A stretch of 64,000 nucleotides of DNA from Orientallactaga sibirica (GCA_036365145.1 JAEOAD010002183.1:3497501-3561500); one strand, 5' to 3'; positions 39,096-51,545 are shown, counted from the stretch's first letter. Notes: a model not told the origin generated them from the letters alone. Translations and numbers: made by a program.

Positions 39096-41084
39096 GTAGA
39101 AAGTATGAATTGGTCCTCTGGACCCATGGTCTCTTACTTGGCCCCTTTTACACTGACTCTGCACATGACAAGATATGCCTTGCTGCTAAGTGTTGCATCT
39201 TGATGTGAATTTAGGCCTCTGCTTTTCCTCTTGGAAGGCAAAAATTGGTTCTTGGGAAGCCAAACAACTACTCTTTTATGTATAAGCCACAGATATGCAA
39301 ATAACTCACCAACAGATTCAGTTTTTCTGTATCTATGGTTTCATAATGCAAATTTCTTAGTTCAAATTTTGTAATGTTAAAAAAATGTCTAAAAGGCCCT
39401 TGGGAGGGCTGGGATAATAATGAAAATAAAGGCTGGGAAATAAGTCAAATAAGGAGCTATTTCTCAGATGGGCCAGTATTTGAAAAGATTGTTTGCTAAT
39501 ATTTTTTTTGAGATCAAAAAGAAATTAAAAAATTAAATGGGTCCCAGTGACCTGTCTCACCCACCCATGAGTAATGAGTACGTTTGAACTGAGAATTCGG
39601 AGTGAAGTAAGTCATTCCAGTCCAGGAACAAAAGACTTCAGAAGATTAGGAAAAGAATGAAAGAGGAGAAAGAGGAGGAGAAGGAGAATGGAAGAGGAGG
39701 CAGAAGAGGAGGAAAGAGGAGAGGGCAGAGGGAGAAAAGGAGAAAGAGAAGGACTAGCTGTTTGCTAGCATTCCTTTCCTGTGAGGACCATTTATTCTCA
39801 GTCCTTAGTTTTCCTTGGTTGAACCTATCTGACTAGTAATTCTATGAGGAAAATTGGTATATTGACTCAGGGATTAAACTGAGAGAGGCAAATGCTTACC
39901 ACGAGTAGCCTCTCTTGCAGTGTGGTTTCTTTTCCCACTGACTGGCAAAGTTCAGTTCTGGGATCCTTTCGAGGATAATGTAAATCTTCCCTTCCCTAGC
40001 TCAGACATTTTCTATCTAGTTGGGTCTTTTATTTGTTCTCATAATAAGCCCTTTGGCACCTGATCTTGTATATAACATCAGTCAGGGACATATTGTCAGT
40101 TACTATTGATAAATCTTGCAGATAAATAACCAGCTCTTGGACTACCATCAGGGCACCTAAGCAACACAGCATTCTTACAAGTATTTAATTCGCCCCAAAT
40201 TTTAGGAATTGAAGGAAAAAAGCACATAGGAAATGACCAAACCATAATTCTAATTCCCTACCTGGTAAATTGCTAAGACAATCAATAGCACAGTCTGGAA
40301 GCCCCCTTGGGAAGTTAGGTGATAAATGGGCTATAGTCCTATAATGGAGGGTATGGGGTGGGCAAATGGTGGCTCTTCTCAAGGGGGACATTGGGAGGCT
40401 GCTATAGTAACCTCAGCAATGCGTTCCTTCTATTTTTTGCCAGTAGATCTAGAACACACTGACCTAATTGGTTGAAACCAGCAAAGGGCAGGGTTCACAG
40501 AAGCTGAGGTTGTCTGAGGTTTTGCTATGGTGGGTCAAATGATCATGAATCCATATGTGTTCAGGCACATGAATTTTTCATTAGTAACAATGGCAAGTTG
40601 AGAGTCCCTTCTGGGCAAATGAGTATCATGCTTGATTCTAACATGAATCAAGTGCATTCAAGGCCTTATTCCTATCTCCTTTTTGGTCATTAATCCTTTT
40701 ACTGTCCCAAGTTTATAGTATGCTTTTAGCAATATTAAACACTATGGGCTTAGGTCTGTAAATCAATTAAAATGAATTTGTTTTATAGCAATTAATCCAC
40801 ACCGGCTGGTGTGACACATGGCAGTGGTCAGATACACAAAAATAGTGGTGGACAGATGGTCATGCCCATGGCCTGTGCACTCATGTAGATCAAACAAGTT
40901 GGAGAAAGTTTTGCCTCCCCTGCTTTTCCCCTCAGAATCCAAAGTAGGCTGTTCCTCATGACAGGTGGATTGCAAATTGCTATTCTCTTATCCTATGGTG
41001 AACGCCCAGGGTTGAGGGTAACAGCTGAATGACAGGTGGGGATCCTGTGGGGCGTACTGTCCAGCAGATGAAGGAGCTGAGTAG
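39096..41084. other. Unassigned non-coding DNA with a purine-rich tract
   Basis: About 2 kb with no gene supported. A GA-rich tract (gaggagaaagaggaggag) lies at 39655-39755. Confidence 0.5.
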
Positions 41085-41215
41085 TGCCACCATTGCTACC
41101 TCTCAAGCCAGAAAACCTGGCTTGATACTTTAAAACTATGGAAGAATTCCACTGGCATGACCTTGGACAAATCACATGTCTTTGATCCTAGTTTTCTTCC
41201 TCTGTTAAAAAGAAT
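41085..41215 (+). mobile_element. MIR relic
   Basis: 'ggcatgaccttggacaaatcacatgtctttgatcctagttttcttcctctgttaaa' follows the MIR core. Confidence 0.65.
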
Positions 41216-41246
41216 CATTTTTTCCTCTCTTAAAAATAAAACTTTG

Positions 41247-41455
41247 TCGGGCTGGACAAATGGCTCAGTGGTTAGGGTGCTTGCCTGCAAAGCCCAATGA
41301 CCCAGGTTTGATTCCCCGATATCCACACAGAACTAGATGCAGAAAGCAGTGCATTCAACTAGAGTTTGTTTGCAGCAGCTGGAGACCCTGCACATCCATT
41401 CTCTGTCTCTTTATCTCTCTCTCTGCTTGCAAATAAGTAAATAAAAATTTAAAAA
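41247..41455 (+). mobile_element. DIP-like SINE
   Basis: 'cgggctggacaaatggctcagtggttagggtgcttgcctgcaaagcc', short variant. Confidence 0.9.
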
Positions 41456-41456
41456 A

Positions 41457-41740
41457 TAAGATTTATTAGCCAAAGGAAGGGTAGGACTGTTTACAATGCA
41501 CTCCTCCAGACTCAAAGTGGCCTGGAGATCCATGACCTTACAGTGCCTGGCACTACCTACACAAGACCCTCATAAGAGGAGGAAAAGATGATGACATCAA
41601 AATAAAAGAGACACTGAATGAGAGGAGGAGGGGATTTGATGGAGAGTGGAGTTGTGAAGGGAAAAGTGAGGGCAGAAGATGGAATTATCATGGTTTGGTG
41701 TCTATAATTATAGACATTGCCAATAAATTTTTTAAATAAG
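41457..41740 (+). mobile_element. L1 3'UTR fragment
   Basis: Ends 'tataattatagacattgccaataaattttt'. Its middle ('gatccatgaccttacagtgcctggcactacctacac') recurs at 42560-42605, showing two direct copies of one L1 3'UTR type. Confidence 0.75.
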
Positions 41741-41744
41741 ATTT

Positions 41745-42770
41745 TGTGGGCAGAGCTGGGATAGAAGTACCCTATGCAGATGGATAATGCTATTCCCAGA
41801 AGCCTAGATTGTTATAAGAAAATTTCAGTGCCAGGGGTAGGATAACTTCCAACAAGTTGTTGGTCAGGGAAGCTCCAGATGCCCCCAACACATTACAGAT
41901 TATTGCCAAGGTTCTTGGTTGCCCACCTGAACTAGATGGTAAGATCCTATTGAAGACACCACATACTTGGGCTGCAGGTCACTTCAAAATCAAACTGGAG
42001 CTGAGCTGGAAGTCTTGTGATGTTGGAAAGAGCTATGCAGCCTGTTGGGTGAGAAGAGTCATCAATTATACTAATCAGCAGTGAACCCTGCAAGTTTTAC
42101 ATGTGGCCAGCCAGGTCAAATGTATCAACTAGTGAAATGGTGGCATATCTGCTGTCTGATTGGATTTGAGGCCTGCTTCATGGAAGGGAATTCCTGTCTG
42201 GTACTGACAACACAATCAAAAGCCTATGACTAGGGAAGCCATAAGCTCTAGGGGGAAGCTAATAGCATTGTTTGGCTAAATGGATATATTATACCCACCG
42301 AACTGCCCTCTAAATGTTTATGGCCTTTTAATGCTACTCTCACTTTTGGTTAGAAAAGCTTCTCTTTTCAGATGGCAATGACACTGGGGTGACTCAAAAC
42401 TCACCAACGTGCTGAGAAGAAGTGATAGTGGAGTGTTCAGTGCTAAGTGAGGCATCTCTATCACACCCTCCAAGGCTCAGGGACCACTGTAGAAGAGATG
42501 GTATAAGGAATGTAATAGCCAAGGGAAGGGGAGGAGTGCTTTCAGACACGAATGACCTTGATATTCATGACCTCACAGTGGCTGATGTTACCTGTACAAG
42601 ACCTACATAATAGGAAAGGGAAAATAATGGTATCAAAATATAAGAGAGACTAGTTGGGAAGAGGAAGACATTCCGTGGAGGGGGGATTTGAGTGGGGAAA
42701 AAGGGAGGGTGGTGGTGCTGATTATGATCAGGGTATACTTTTTAGATTTCAATAAAAAGTAAAGACATAG
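41745..42770 (+). mobile_element. L1 3'UTR
   Basis: About 1 kb ending 'gattatgatcagggtatac..atttcaataaaaag'. It includes 'ggcaatgacactggggtgactcaaaactcacc' and the block shared with the preceding copy. The short frame 41857-42084 is probably incidental or an ORF2 tail remnant. Confidence 0.6.
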
Positions 42771-42777
42771 TATTTTG

Positions 42778-42868
42778 TGGAACTGAAGATGTAGCTAAGT
42801 TGATAGAGCACTTGTCTAGCATGATTGAGGCCCTGGGTTCAATGCCCACAACTTAACAAAAAAGGTTT
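42778..42868 (+). mobile_element. ID-like SINE
   Basis: 'ggaactgaagatgtagctaagttgatagagcacttgtctagcatgattgaggccctgggttcaatgcccac', then an A-rich tail. Confidence 0.82.
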
Positions 42869-42914
42869 TCATTGTGTTCAAGATGCTGGCAGATCATAGG
42901 CATTCAGGAGATAC

Positions 42915-43228
42915 CAAGTATTCTGGCTTTCATCTGAAATGTTCCCTACAAGGCCATGTTTTGAAGACTTGTTCCCCAGCTGGTAGAGCCATGGAACCTG
43001 TAGGAAGTGGAGCCTACCTGGGAAGTAGGCCACTAAGAGTGAGCTCTGAAGGTTCTGCCCGCTCTCCTTCTTGTTCTGCTGTGATGCGAACAGCCTCCAG
43101 TACACACTCCTGGTGCCACGAATGGAGCCTTGATGATGGGCTGAACTCCGCTCGAACCATGAATCCAAATGAATCTTTCCTTCTTGAAGTTGTTTCTGTC
43201 AGGTATTATGGTCATAGCAACACCTCTC
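42915..43228 (+). mobile_element. MaLR-like (ORR1/MT type) LTR relic
   Basis: 'gaaatgttccctacaaggccatgttttgaagacttg', 'tggagcctacctgggaagtaggcc' and 'tattatggtcatagcaacac' fit the ORR1/MT layout. Confidence 0.6.
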
Positions 43229-43353
43229 ATTTGGTTTTCAAGGTGACACGTGCCAGTCCTAATCCAGGAAGGCAGTTGTACTGATTCCAAGGAAGTCTGT
43301 GATAAAGAAGGACTTATAGGAAGGCATATCCATGTCTGTCGTCTCAGGCTGAC

Positions 43354-43669
43354 TGTTGCAGTCACCTTCTCACTTCTGGAACAAACCACCTGACAAGAAG
43401 CAGCTGATGGGAGGAAAGGGTTTATTTCAGGCTTACAGTTTTGAGGCAGTTTCATCATGGCTTAGCAAAACAGAGGCTAGACATCTTGTCACATCAGCTG
43501 AAGGTAGCAGCAAGAGTGAGCAAACTCTGGCAAGGGGGCTTGAGCTATCACACTCCAAAGCCCACCCCGAGCAGCACTCCTCCTACAGCGAGGCCAGTTG
43601 GGGACTGAGTATGAGACTTAATCAGAAACACATGAGGCTATGGGGACATTTCACATTCAAACCACCACA
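43354..43669 (-). mobile_element. MaLR-like LTR, inverted
   Basis: 'tgttgcagtcacc..aagaagcagctgatgggaggaaagggtttatttcaggc' to 'cattcaaaccaccaca'. Near-matching 'ctgac'/'cggac' flank it. Confidence 0.78.
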
Positions 43670-44267
43670 CGGACCTAAGCGATCGTCCTGCTGAGTGAAT
43701 CTTCCTGCTATCCCTTCCTATAAGTTCTGGCCCTCACTTTGCCTCGCTCAGATGATAGCATGGGTCACTTCTATTGGCACTGCTTGGCTGGAACTCAGTT
43801 GTATGGTTTCAGCCTCACTTGTTCATGCAGGCTGGGAAATGTAGTCCCCTATAGCTGGTTGGTCACTTCCCAACAATGCCTTCAACTATGGAGTGACAGG
43901 AGCGTACATACCAGCTGATTGCTGATTGATCACTAAGCGGTCATTGACACAGAAGACAGTGGAGACGATTCTTGGCATGTGGAAGAGAAGGGTCCTGGGA
44001 AAGATAAGAGGAATTAAAGGAAAAGGAGAAAGAGTTACTTAATTTGCTGAAACCCATTTTCTTGTTATTATAAAAAAGCAGAACTGTCGATAGCACCTGA
44101 CTTCTTACCCCTCATATGAGTGCTTTTAAAATCCACTCTCTGAGAGAAGTTAAAGCACCTCTTGACAACCATTTGATTTCTCACTCATTGTAAGTAGCAT
44201 TTCATTGCAGTGAGGGACACATCCATTGGGTACAATGGGATATATCCATCGAGAGGAATCTTAACTC
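43670..44267. other. Unassigned non-coding DNA
   Basis: No gene or repeat recognised. Confidence 0.5.
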
Positions 44268-44405
44268 TGATAGAATTTGTAAGGTAGCCATATTTTTATT
44301 TCCATTTATCATGCTGAGAAATTGATAGAAGGAGACACTTAAAAGCCCTGGCTCAAGGCCATATAACAGATTAATAGCATACCAGGGAACAAGACCCAGG
44401 AATCT
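44268..44405 (-). mobile_element. MIR relic
   Basis: 'tttatttccatttatcatgctgagaaattgatagaaggagacacttaaaagccctggctcaaggcc' fits inverted MIR. Confidence 0.65.
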
Positions 44406-45449
44406 AGCCATACCAATCCATTTATTACACAGATAAACCTGCTCTTTCCAGCTCCAGCATCTGCAGTCAAAGGCAGTCTTGTTATTTTGCCTATGTAAAG
44501 TAAATAGATACCTACTGCCCAATACTCCTTGTAAATTTTTGTGACTGCTGGGCGTGTTGACTATAAAGCCACTTTTGCAAAAGAAAAACAACAACACAAA
44601 AACCTTACCTTTTAAATATGTGATTGGAAATTGTGAGAGACTTCTATTTTATTTCTTAGGAAAGCCAACAGTCATTTCACCAGCACCTGCAGTAGCAGGC
44701 AAATGTCAGGTCTGGATGGGAACACTCCTTCTGCTTCTCCTTTGAGTTCCAGTACTCTTATAATGTGCTCTATTCCTAGACTGGATACCTTTCTTCATGT
44801 CCTCCCTATGAGGAATTGAGGTAAATGGAATTTTCCTTAACGATGTAGGTGAAAGTAGTTTCACAGAATCAATTTCAATTTTAAGAGTACCTTGAGGATT
44901 CCTGGGAGTTTATGAGTCTTATTGTATTGAATTAACAGGCATATCTGAGGCCACGATTTTAGAGTTAAGACTGTTAGGGTGGTTTTTTTTTTTTTTCCTT
45001 TTTGGCTTCACTTCAGTAATCATAATGAGAAGGATGCTCTTTAAATGAAGCTTCCAAATGACACGCTTTACCACTGATCAGTCCCTGTGGAAATATAGTC
45101 TCCTTTAGCCACTAGAGTGGCTCAGTTCAAGGTAGAGGGTCCGACTTTATGTGAAGGGTTTTCAAGGAGTCATATCATTCTTTGGGCAGAATAAAAGAGC
45201 AATAATAACCAATGTTTAAAACTTGTTTGCAGGCTCAAGTGCCCTAAGGGTTAGTGCGTGAGGACAGACATAATTCTTTCTTAGGTAAGAGCCTGCTCAG
45301 TTAGGGCACCATCATTGTCCCAAATGCAGTTATTTTCTAGATGGTCCTTAGGGTGATTTGGTTCTTTTAGGCTAGATCTTATATTGAGAAAGAATGATAT
45401 GATCTGCCTTGAAATCTTCAAGGTCATTTGTATAACATAAAATCAGGAG
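44406..45449. other. Unassigned non-coding DNA
   Basis: About 1 kb; only a poly-T run at 44983-44997. No coding evidence. Confidence 0.5.
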
Positions 45450-45560
45450 CTCCAATCTTGGTGGTGCACTGAAATCATTTAAGATATTTGAAGAAAACAT
45501 AGGTGACTTAAGATCCACCCCTGACATACCAAATCTGAACTGGGAAGGTGGTGGTATTTC
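45450..45560 (+). mobile_element. MER5A-like hAT transposon relic
   Basis: 'ggtggtgcactgaaatcatttaagatatttgaag...cacccctgacataccaaatctgaactggg' loosely follows MER5A wording. Confidence 0.4.
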
Positions 45561-46211
45561 AGTAAATGTACCTTGATTAGGCTCTGACGCAGTCATTCCT
45601 CCCATGGATATTGTCTGCTCCTTACATCACTTTGCTCCATGACACTGACTCCAGTGTAGTGGTCTCTAGAATCTTGAGTCTGACCCAAGGGAGGGAGTCC
45701 TAGGTGGGAGGTCAAAGGGATGGAAAGATAGTGCACGTGGGATGCACTGTTTCTGAGTCTGTTACGGCTTCTTTGTAGGCTGGATGTGGCCCTGTACCAG
45801 AAGACCCCACTCCTTCCCTCTGCTCTTTGGGCCTGTGTGGAAGCACTGGTCTATCCTTAGCCCCAAAGGGCTGCTGTTTACCCTGTGGTTGGCCTGCACC
45901 ACTGTCCACTCTTCCATAAGGATGACATAATCATTGACTTATCTTAAATTGGAGTGACCATTCCCCCACCCCTGGGACTCTGAATGATCTAGAAAGCAGG
46001 AGAACACTTAATTTTCCAAGGTGGCCCTGGAGTTCTATGATACTTCTGATTCTCTAAATGTTCCTTGTAGAGTCAAGACTGTTCTTCCTGCAGCATCCTC
46101 TTGGGGTCTCCATGGAAGCACAGTGAAAGCTGAAGTGGGCTATGAAGGGAGTAGGTTTATTTGAAGATCTGCTGAAGCTGTGGGTTTAGAAAACCATAGT
46201 GTCAGTGCATG
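45561..46211. other. Unassigned non-coding DNA
   Basis: No gene or repeat recognised. Confidence 0.5.
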
Positions 46212-46216
46212 GTGCA

Positions 46217-46543
46217 GTTACTTTCTTTTTGCTGGGACAAATGCCCAACCAGAAGCAGCCTATGGAAGAAAAAGGTTTGTTTCAGGCTTATAGAATCTAG
46301 GGGAAGCTTCATCATAGGGGAAGCTGGCTCATTCCATAGATCTATAGCACAGAGATTCCACCAACAGCCAACAAGCATGAACAGCCAGGGCCCAAACTGG
46401 CTTTAAGCACACCTCAGGACTACAAGAGCCACCCTAATGCTATCTCATCCAGCAGGTTGCTGAAGACATAAGTAGGAAGCCTAATCTTCATCAAAAATCA
46501 CTGAGCTTATTGGGGGACACACATTCACATTCAAACCACCACA
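46217..46543 (-). mobile_element. MaLR-like LTR, inverted, with target duplication
   Basis: Flanked by 'gtgca' at 46212-46216 and 46544-46548. Contains 'ccaaccagaagcagcctatggaagaaaaaggtttgtttcaggc' and ends 'cattcaaaccaccaca'. Confidence 0.82.
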
Positions 46544-46548
46544 GTGCA

Positions 46549-47650
46549 GCTACCTGGAGCTCTCAGCAGAGGGATCTCTACCAGCCCTGGAATCAGAGGC
46601 AGGAAGCAGTTACTGAAAACCAGAAGCTGGGAGGTGTGTCATCAGGCACCTCCAGAGAGAACTAAGTGAGGACACTTCCAGGTTCAAGTGAGCCCACAGG
46701 GAGAATACAAGAGAATCATTTCCTTGTTTTACCTTCTTCAAATTTTCTCATCTCTTTCCAGGACCCCCACTGGCTAAACCAATGTTGGAGCTAGAGAGCA
46801 AGGTCATGTGTCATATACAGGTCAGCATCCAGGGGCAGGGAAGGGTGGAGAGGTGACCTGCATGGGCAAATGGAAGAAATCTGGTGTACATTCATAAGGC
46901 CATCTTAATTCCATTTTGATACTTGATCACAGCTAAGTTAAGAGCAGAACTAGGCCAAATGGTTTACTCATTCTGTCTAAAGTTGGGGTCTGCTGTCTTG
47001 ACAGATCCACTAAATCACCCAAGTTCTCCCAGGCCTGAGAGAATGACATAACCATGAAGAGTTTTTCAGGAGGCACAGTTGAAATGACAAGGGAAAGAAT
47101 GAAGCCATCCCACTGCCTAAGAGTGGGTCCCAGATGCTTCCTTCATCCCTGGGGAAACTCTTCTAGTGAGTTGCATCTTTACTCCTGGGCAACATATGGA
47201 GATCACTTCTCATTCTAGCTGCACCTCACAAGTGTAAGCTCGACACTTGGGCTTGTTGCCGGTTACCCCATAATTGCAGAAGGCTTGGGAACAAGCAACC
47301 TTGGCTATGCAGAGTTGCGTTGTTCTCTAGCCATTCACTGCTATGTTGCTCATGGGGTCTGGCTTGCAGGGGAAATCGCCTGGGCATGTGGGAGCAGGGT
47401 AGATTTGTGAAGAGTGTTAAGATGCTTCAAGTGGATAAGCATGAGCACTGGCTGCTTCAGTTAGGGTTTTATGGGTAAATAAGAGAACGGGGTGCCCTAG
47501 GATATGGCCCTGTATTTAGGTACCTGTCTGTATTGATAGCCGGCAATAATTTGGAACTAGATAGTTTAGGAGGGTCACTCATTGCCACTTGAATCTCAGT
47601 CTTACAGGAGGATAAAATTGTCTTATTTTATATTGACTTAGTTTCTCTGT
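46549..47650. other. Unassigned non-coding DNA
   Basis: About 1.1 kb without recognisable gene or repeat. Confidence 0.5.
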
Positions 47651-47656
47651 TCAGGG

Positions 47657-48277
47657 TGTATGGCAAAATGCAGGTTGGGCCCTAGCCAGACCACATGTCA
47701 AAAGAAACCAGGCCACACCCCTTGGGTTTTCTCACTAGGATGGCGGGTAGCCAATGATGGGAAAGACTCCATGAGATGGGGCAACCTAAGACAGGCACCG
47801 TCACATGTGATGATCCCTTGGGGCCTGGGTTCAACAATGGCTTGGCAAAGAACCATGCCTCCCAGGGTTGCCAATAATAAAAACAAAAAGGAGGATATGT
47901 ATGGCACAATGCAGGTCTGGCCCTAGTCAGATCGCATGCCAGAAGAAACCAGGAAGTGGCTTCTGTGAACATGGCGTCCTGCGCAGGCCTGGCGTGACAA
48001 CAGCTACAGTCCCATGCTCGCGAGAAAACTGCTACAAGATGATCTGTTCAGAGTCAGGCTATCATTGGTCACAAGAAGGGGACCACCCCATACAATGATT
48101 GGCCAGCAAAACACCTTAAAATCCCCTGCACTTATTTGAATAAATGAGTTTGCTGCAGCTTGCCCTCTGCTGCTTCCACCCAACTCCTGGAGTCTGTGTC
48201 GTGACTCCACGCTTCTCACCCCCAACTCGGCAGAGACCCTGCCGTCCCTCCTGGGCTGGCCCTTGGGGACCCCAACA
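47657..48277 (+). mobile_element. Internally deleted class II ERV with 6-bp target duplication
   Basis: Flanked by 'tcaggg' at 47651-47656 and 48278-48283. The first ~52 bases (47657-47708) repeat the LTR start ('tgtatggcaaaatgcagg'), then the sequence jumps to proviral 3' DNA ('gggtagccaatgatggg..gggcaacctaagacagg'), a purine tract (aaaaacaaaaaggagga, ending about 47895) and a full LTR. The 3' DNA block resembles 3446-3590 of the first provirus. The element therefore lost nearly all of itself after insertion. Confidence 0.85.
47898..48277 (+). repeat. 3' LTR of the deleted class II ERV
   Basis: Runs from TGTATGGCAC to ..GACCCCAACA, about 380 bp, with AATAAA near 48138. It is relatively GC-rich at its R/U5 end. 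Confidence 0.85.
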
Positions 48278-48338
48278 TCAGGGAATACTGCATTTGTTGT
48301 TGATCAGAACTGATAAATTTCAGTTTCAGATAGATTGA

Positions 48339-48677
48339 TGTGGTGGTTTGAATTGGGTGTGTCCCATAAACTCATGTGTTTTGAATGCCTGGTTCCTAGA
48401 GAATGGCAATTTGAGAGCTGAAGCCTTGCTGGGGGCAGGCTTAGGAGTGTTACACCTAGCTTTCTGTTGCCAGAGTTCAGCGCACTCTCCTGCTGTTGTT
48501 TTCTACCTTCTGTTGGTAAGGAGGTGATACCTAGCCTCTACTATACCATCTTTCCCCTGCTATCATCCCCTCGAGATTGTAGGCCAAAATAAAAGCCTTT
48601 CCTCCCATCAGCTGCTTCTGGTTGGGTGTTTTTTTTTTTTTTTTTTTTTTTGCCAGCAATGAGAAACAGCTACAACA
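48339..48677 (+). mobile_element. MaLR-like LTR
   Basis: TGTGGTGGTTTGAATTGGG start, AATAAA at about 48589, 'cagctgcttctggttgggtg', an expanded poly-T at 48629-48652, and the end 'gagaaacagctacaaca'. Confidence 0.8.
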
Positions 48678-49589
48678 ATAGTGAACTAGAGCTCACTTAG
48701 TTTCTAAATAAATTCCTTTTGATTGCTTTATATTAACTGTAAAACTTCCAAAAGAAAGAAGTTCAAGTTCTAATCCACTTTGAATAGTTGATTTTACTAA
48801 AGAGGCCACAATGAACTGCAAAAAAATTTTTCCCAGTAAAGTTTTGATCAACTTAAGAAAGAAATCAACTTAATGTGAACTACTTCAGAGGAGAAAATTA
48901 GTGCAGTTTTAATGTTTAAATAGCCTCTGGGAAAACCTTTAAAATTTAATGACTTGGCTTTTCAGTGTTTGAATTTTTAAGCTTAGGATCTTGACTTGAT
49001 CTTTCATCCTCCTGTGCTCCTGGACCTGTGATAATTGAGACGTTGATGGGAATTCTGCTGTCTCAGAAGGCAGGCCAGGCTCCATTCTAGCTGGATGGCA
49101 GCCTCTTTTGTGACAACTGTGAGTAGCTGGATACTCAAAGTAATATGCTGAGATGTGGGAAGAAAATACCACAATTTCTATTTCCATTTATTTTTCTTAA
49201 AAAGTTTAGAAGTAAACTATATGCTGCAAATTCAGAATGCAGGGACAAACACTGGTTGCTTCATATGGCCCGAACACTGTCCCTTGTCAAGTGAGAGGAA
49301 ACAAATTCCTCAGGGGCTGAGGGGAGATACTTTTTCTTTTTTGTGTCTTGTGATGATGGGTGACAGCTTATCTGTGTCATGTAAAGTAGATTCATGGACG
49401 ATCTCATCTAGTCTTAATTAGGTTGATTTTCACAAAATGGGCATCTGGTTTGGGAAGATCTCTGCAAAAAGATGGTGGGTAGGATGTAGTAACAAGGCAA
49501 TGAGTTGAACAAGAGACAAAGAAAAGGGCGTGGTAACTGTGTCGCTTCTGGAGAAGCTGCTAGTAATTGTATGAATCCTAATTTATACT
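48678..49589. other. Unassigned non-coding DNA
   Basis: About 900 bp, no repeat recognised; possibly unique. Confidence 0.5.
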
Positions 49590-49817
49590 CACCATTTAAA
49601 AAAATTATTTATTTCAGAGAGAGAAGACAGAATTGGAGCGCCAGGGCCTCAGCCACTGCAATTGAACACCAGATGCTTGCGCCACCTTGTGGGCAGGTGC
49701 GACCTTGTGCTTGCCTCACCTTTGTGCGTCTGGCTAACATGGGATCTGGAGTCAAACACGGGTTCTTAGGCTTCACAGGCAAGCATTTTAATCACTAAGC
49801 CATCTCTCCAGTCCTAT
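49590..49817 (-). mobile_element. DIP-like SINE, long variant
   Basis: Inverted DIP containing 'gcgccaccttgtgggcaggtgcgaccttgtgc'; ends 'aagccatctctccagtcc'. Confidence 0.9.
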
Positions 49818-50185
49818 ACACAACATTTCTAACATTTCATCTAACTGTGTTGTCTTGGGATACTGGTTTGTAAGAGTTTGAAGCCATAATGTTCCTGAAA
49901 AGACAATAAAGAGATGTGATATTTTTTCACTGATCTAAAATCATGTACAATGCAATATTTCCAAAAGATGTTATTAAATGTGATGAAAAGTGATGCTGAA
50001 ATCTTCCTTTTAAGTGTCTTAGTAGTGGAAAAATATGTCCAAGGGAATACTTGTCCTCCCTACTGCAATAAATACATGTGAAATTATGCATGGGAAAATA
50101 TAACGACAAGGCTTTTAATCTCGTTTATACACTGACAAGTCCCAAATTTATATTTCCATTTCAAATGTCTTCATGTAAGTCTTGA
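49818..50185. other. Unassigned non-coding DNA
   Basis: Nothing recognised. Confidence 0.5.
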
Positions 50186-50880
50186 CTCTTACAAGTGACT
50201 GTTTCCCTGACCCCTACATTTACATGTCTAGTCTTCTCAAGCTTGCTATGTCCAAACTAGATTCATCATCTCCTTTGCTTGCCCATGTCAAATGTTCCTT
50301 TGAATCAGATTTGACTTTCTTAAGTGCTTAGGTTAGAATTGTGTAGCACAACATCCCCTTTCTTGTAAGTCTTATGTCCAAACCTGTCAGCAAGTCTCAA
50401 TATTTCTATATCAAAATGTATCCAGACCCTTTTGATGCCCCCCCCATCTTTACTATTTGAGTTCACTTCTAGTGTGGGCAGGTGACATTGGTCCTGTGTC
50501 TCTGCTTTGGCATATTTCTGTTTGTTCTCCATTGGGGCCAGAGAAATCCTTTTAGCCAATATTAAGACATGCAAAGCTCTAAAGTGGCTGCCCAACTCCA
50601 CTCATAATAAAATCCATAGCCCTCACTCTGGCCCACAAGGTCCTTCATGATCTCTTGGGGGCTCTAACTTCTGTCCTCTGACTCTACCACATCCCCATCC
50701 CCCTTCTGCCTCTGGGCAGTGTACACTGGCCTTTGTGGTTCAGCCACTTGCCAAGAGTTCCTGATTGAGTCCTTTGCCTCTGCTGCTCCCTCTGATGCGA
50801 TCTCTTTGCCACGGCAAAGATAACCCAACTCATCTCCTCATAGAGGACTTCCTTGTTGACTTTAAGGACTGACCTTATTA
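50186..50880. mobile_element. Ancient LINE-2-like relic
   Basis: 'ggcccacaaggtccttcatgatctcttgggggc', 'cagtgtacactggcctttg' and 'ctcatctcctcatagaggacttccttg' match wording I associate with old L2 or related repeats. Strand and exact family are unsure. Confidence 0.4.
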
Positions 50881-50937
50881 CTCTCTGTCCTGACAACCTA
50901 CGGAATTTGCTTGTGGACACTCACCCATGACATATAA

Positions 50938-51545
50938 AGTTGGTCCTCCATATCTATAGTTCCACATTTGTGGATTCAAAAGCCATAGAGCAAAATATTT
51001 AGAAAAAAAAATTGTACCTATACTGAGCATGTACTGACATTTTTGTTGCTTTTCCCTAAACAATATAGTTTAATAACCATTCCTATAGTATCTACATTGT
51101 TTGGGGTATTGTAAATAATATAGACATGATTAAAATGTAAAGGAGGATATGGGTAGGTGTGATGGTTTGAATCAGATGTCCCTCATAAACTCATGTGCTT
51201 TGGGTGCTTGGTTCTCAGCTAATAGCAACTTGGAAGGTGGAAGAGATGTGTGACTGGGGGTGGACCTTGAAATTTATTAGTCCCTGGCTTGCCAGTATGT
51301 ATGTTTGGCTCGCTCTCTTGCTGCTGTTTTCCATCTGCTGTGGCAGAGGTGATGCCCAGCCTATGCTCACGCCATGCTGTCCTCTGCCATCATGAAGCTT
51401 CCCCTTGAGACTATATGCCAAAATAAAAACTTTCCTCCTATCAGCTGATTTTGATTGGGTGTTTGTTTCAGTAACTAGGAGATAACTACAATAGGTTACA
51501 TGTAAATACTATGTCATTTCATATGATTTTTATTTTCTATATGAC
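50938..51545 (+). mobile_element. Tigger/MER2-like DNA transposon relic, interrupted
   Basis: 'agttggtcctccatatctatagttccacatttgtggattcaaaagcc', 'tatactgagcatgtactgac', 'ccctaaacaatatag' and 'aaaggaggatatgggtaggt' follow a Tigger-type (TcMar) MITE. It continues after an inserted LTR with 'ggttacatgtaaatactatgtcatttcatatg'. Confidence 0.72.
51158..51490 (+). mobile_element. MaLR-like LTR inserted in the Tigger relic
   Basis: TGTGATGGTTTGAATCAG start, AATAAA near 51423, end 'gataactaca'. 'gtagg' (51153-51157) and 'atagg' (51491-51495) are a near-perfect 5-bp duplication. Confidence 0.82.

Noticed and set aside
41857..42084. 75-codon plus frame as a small gene
   Set aside because: Falls within L1 3'-end-like sequence; no start context or domain support.
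42874..43458. Overlapping frames of 136 and 141 codons on both strands
   Set aside because: They lie in MaLR-like LTR sequence and show no protein family features.
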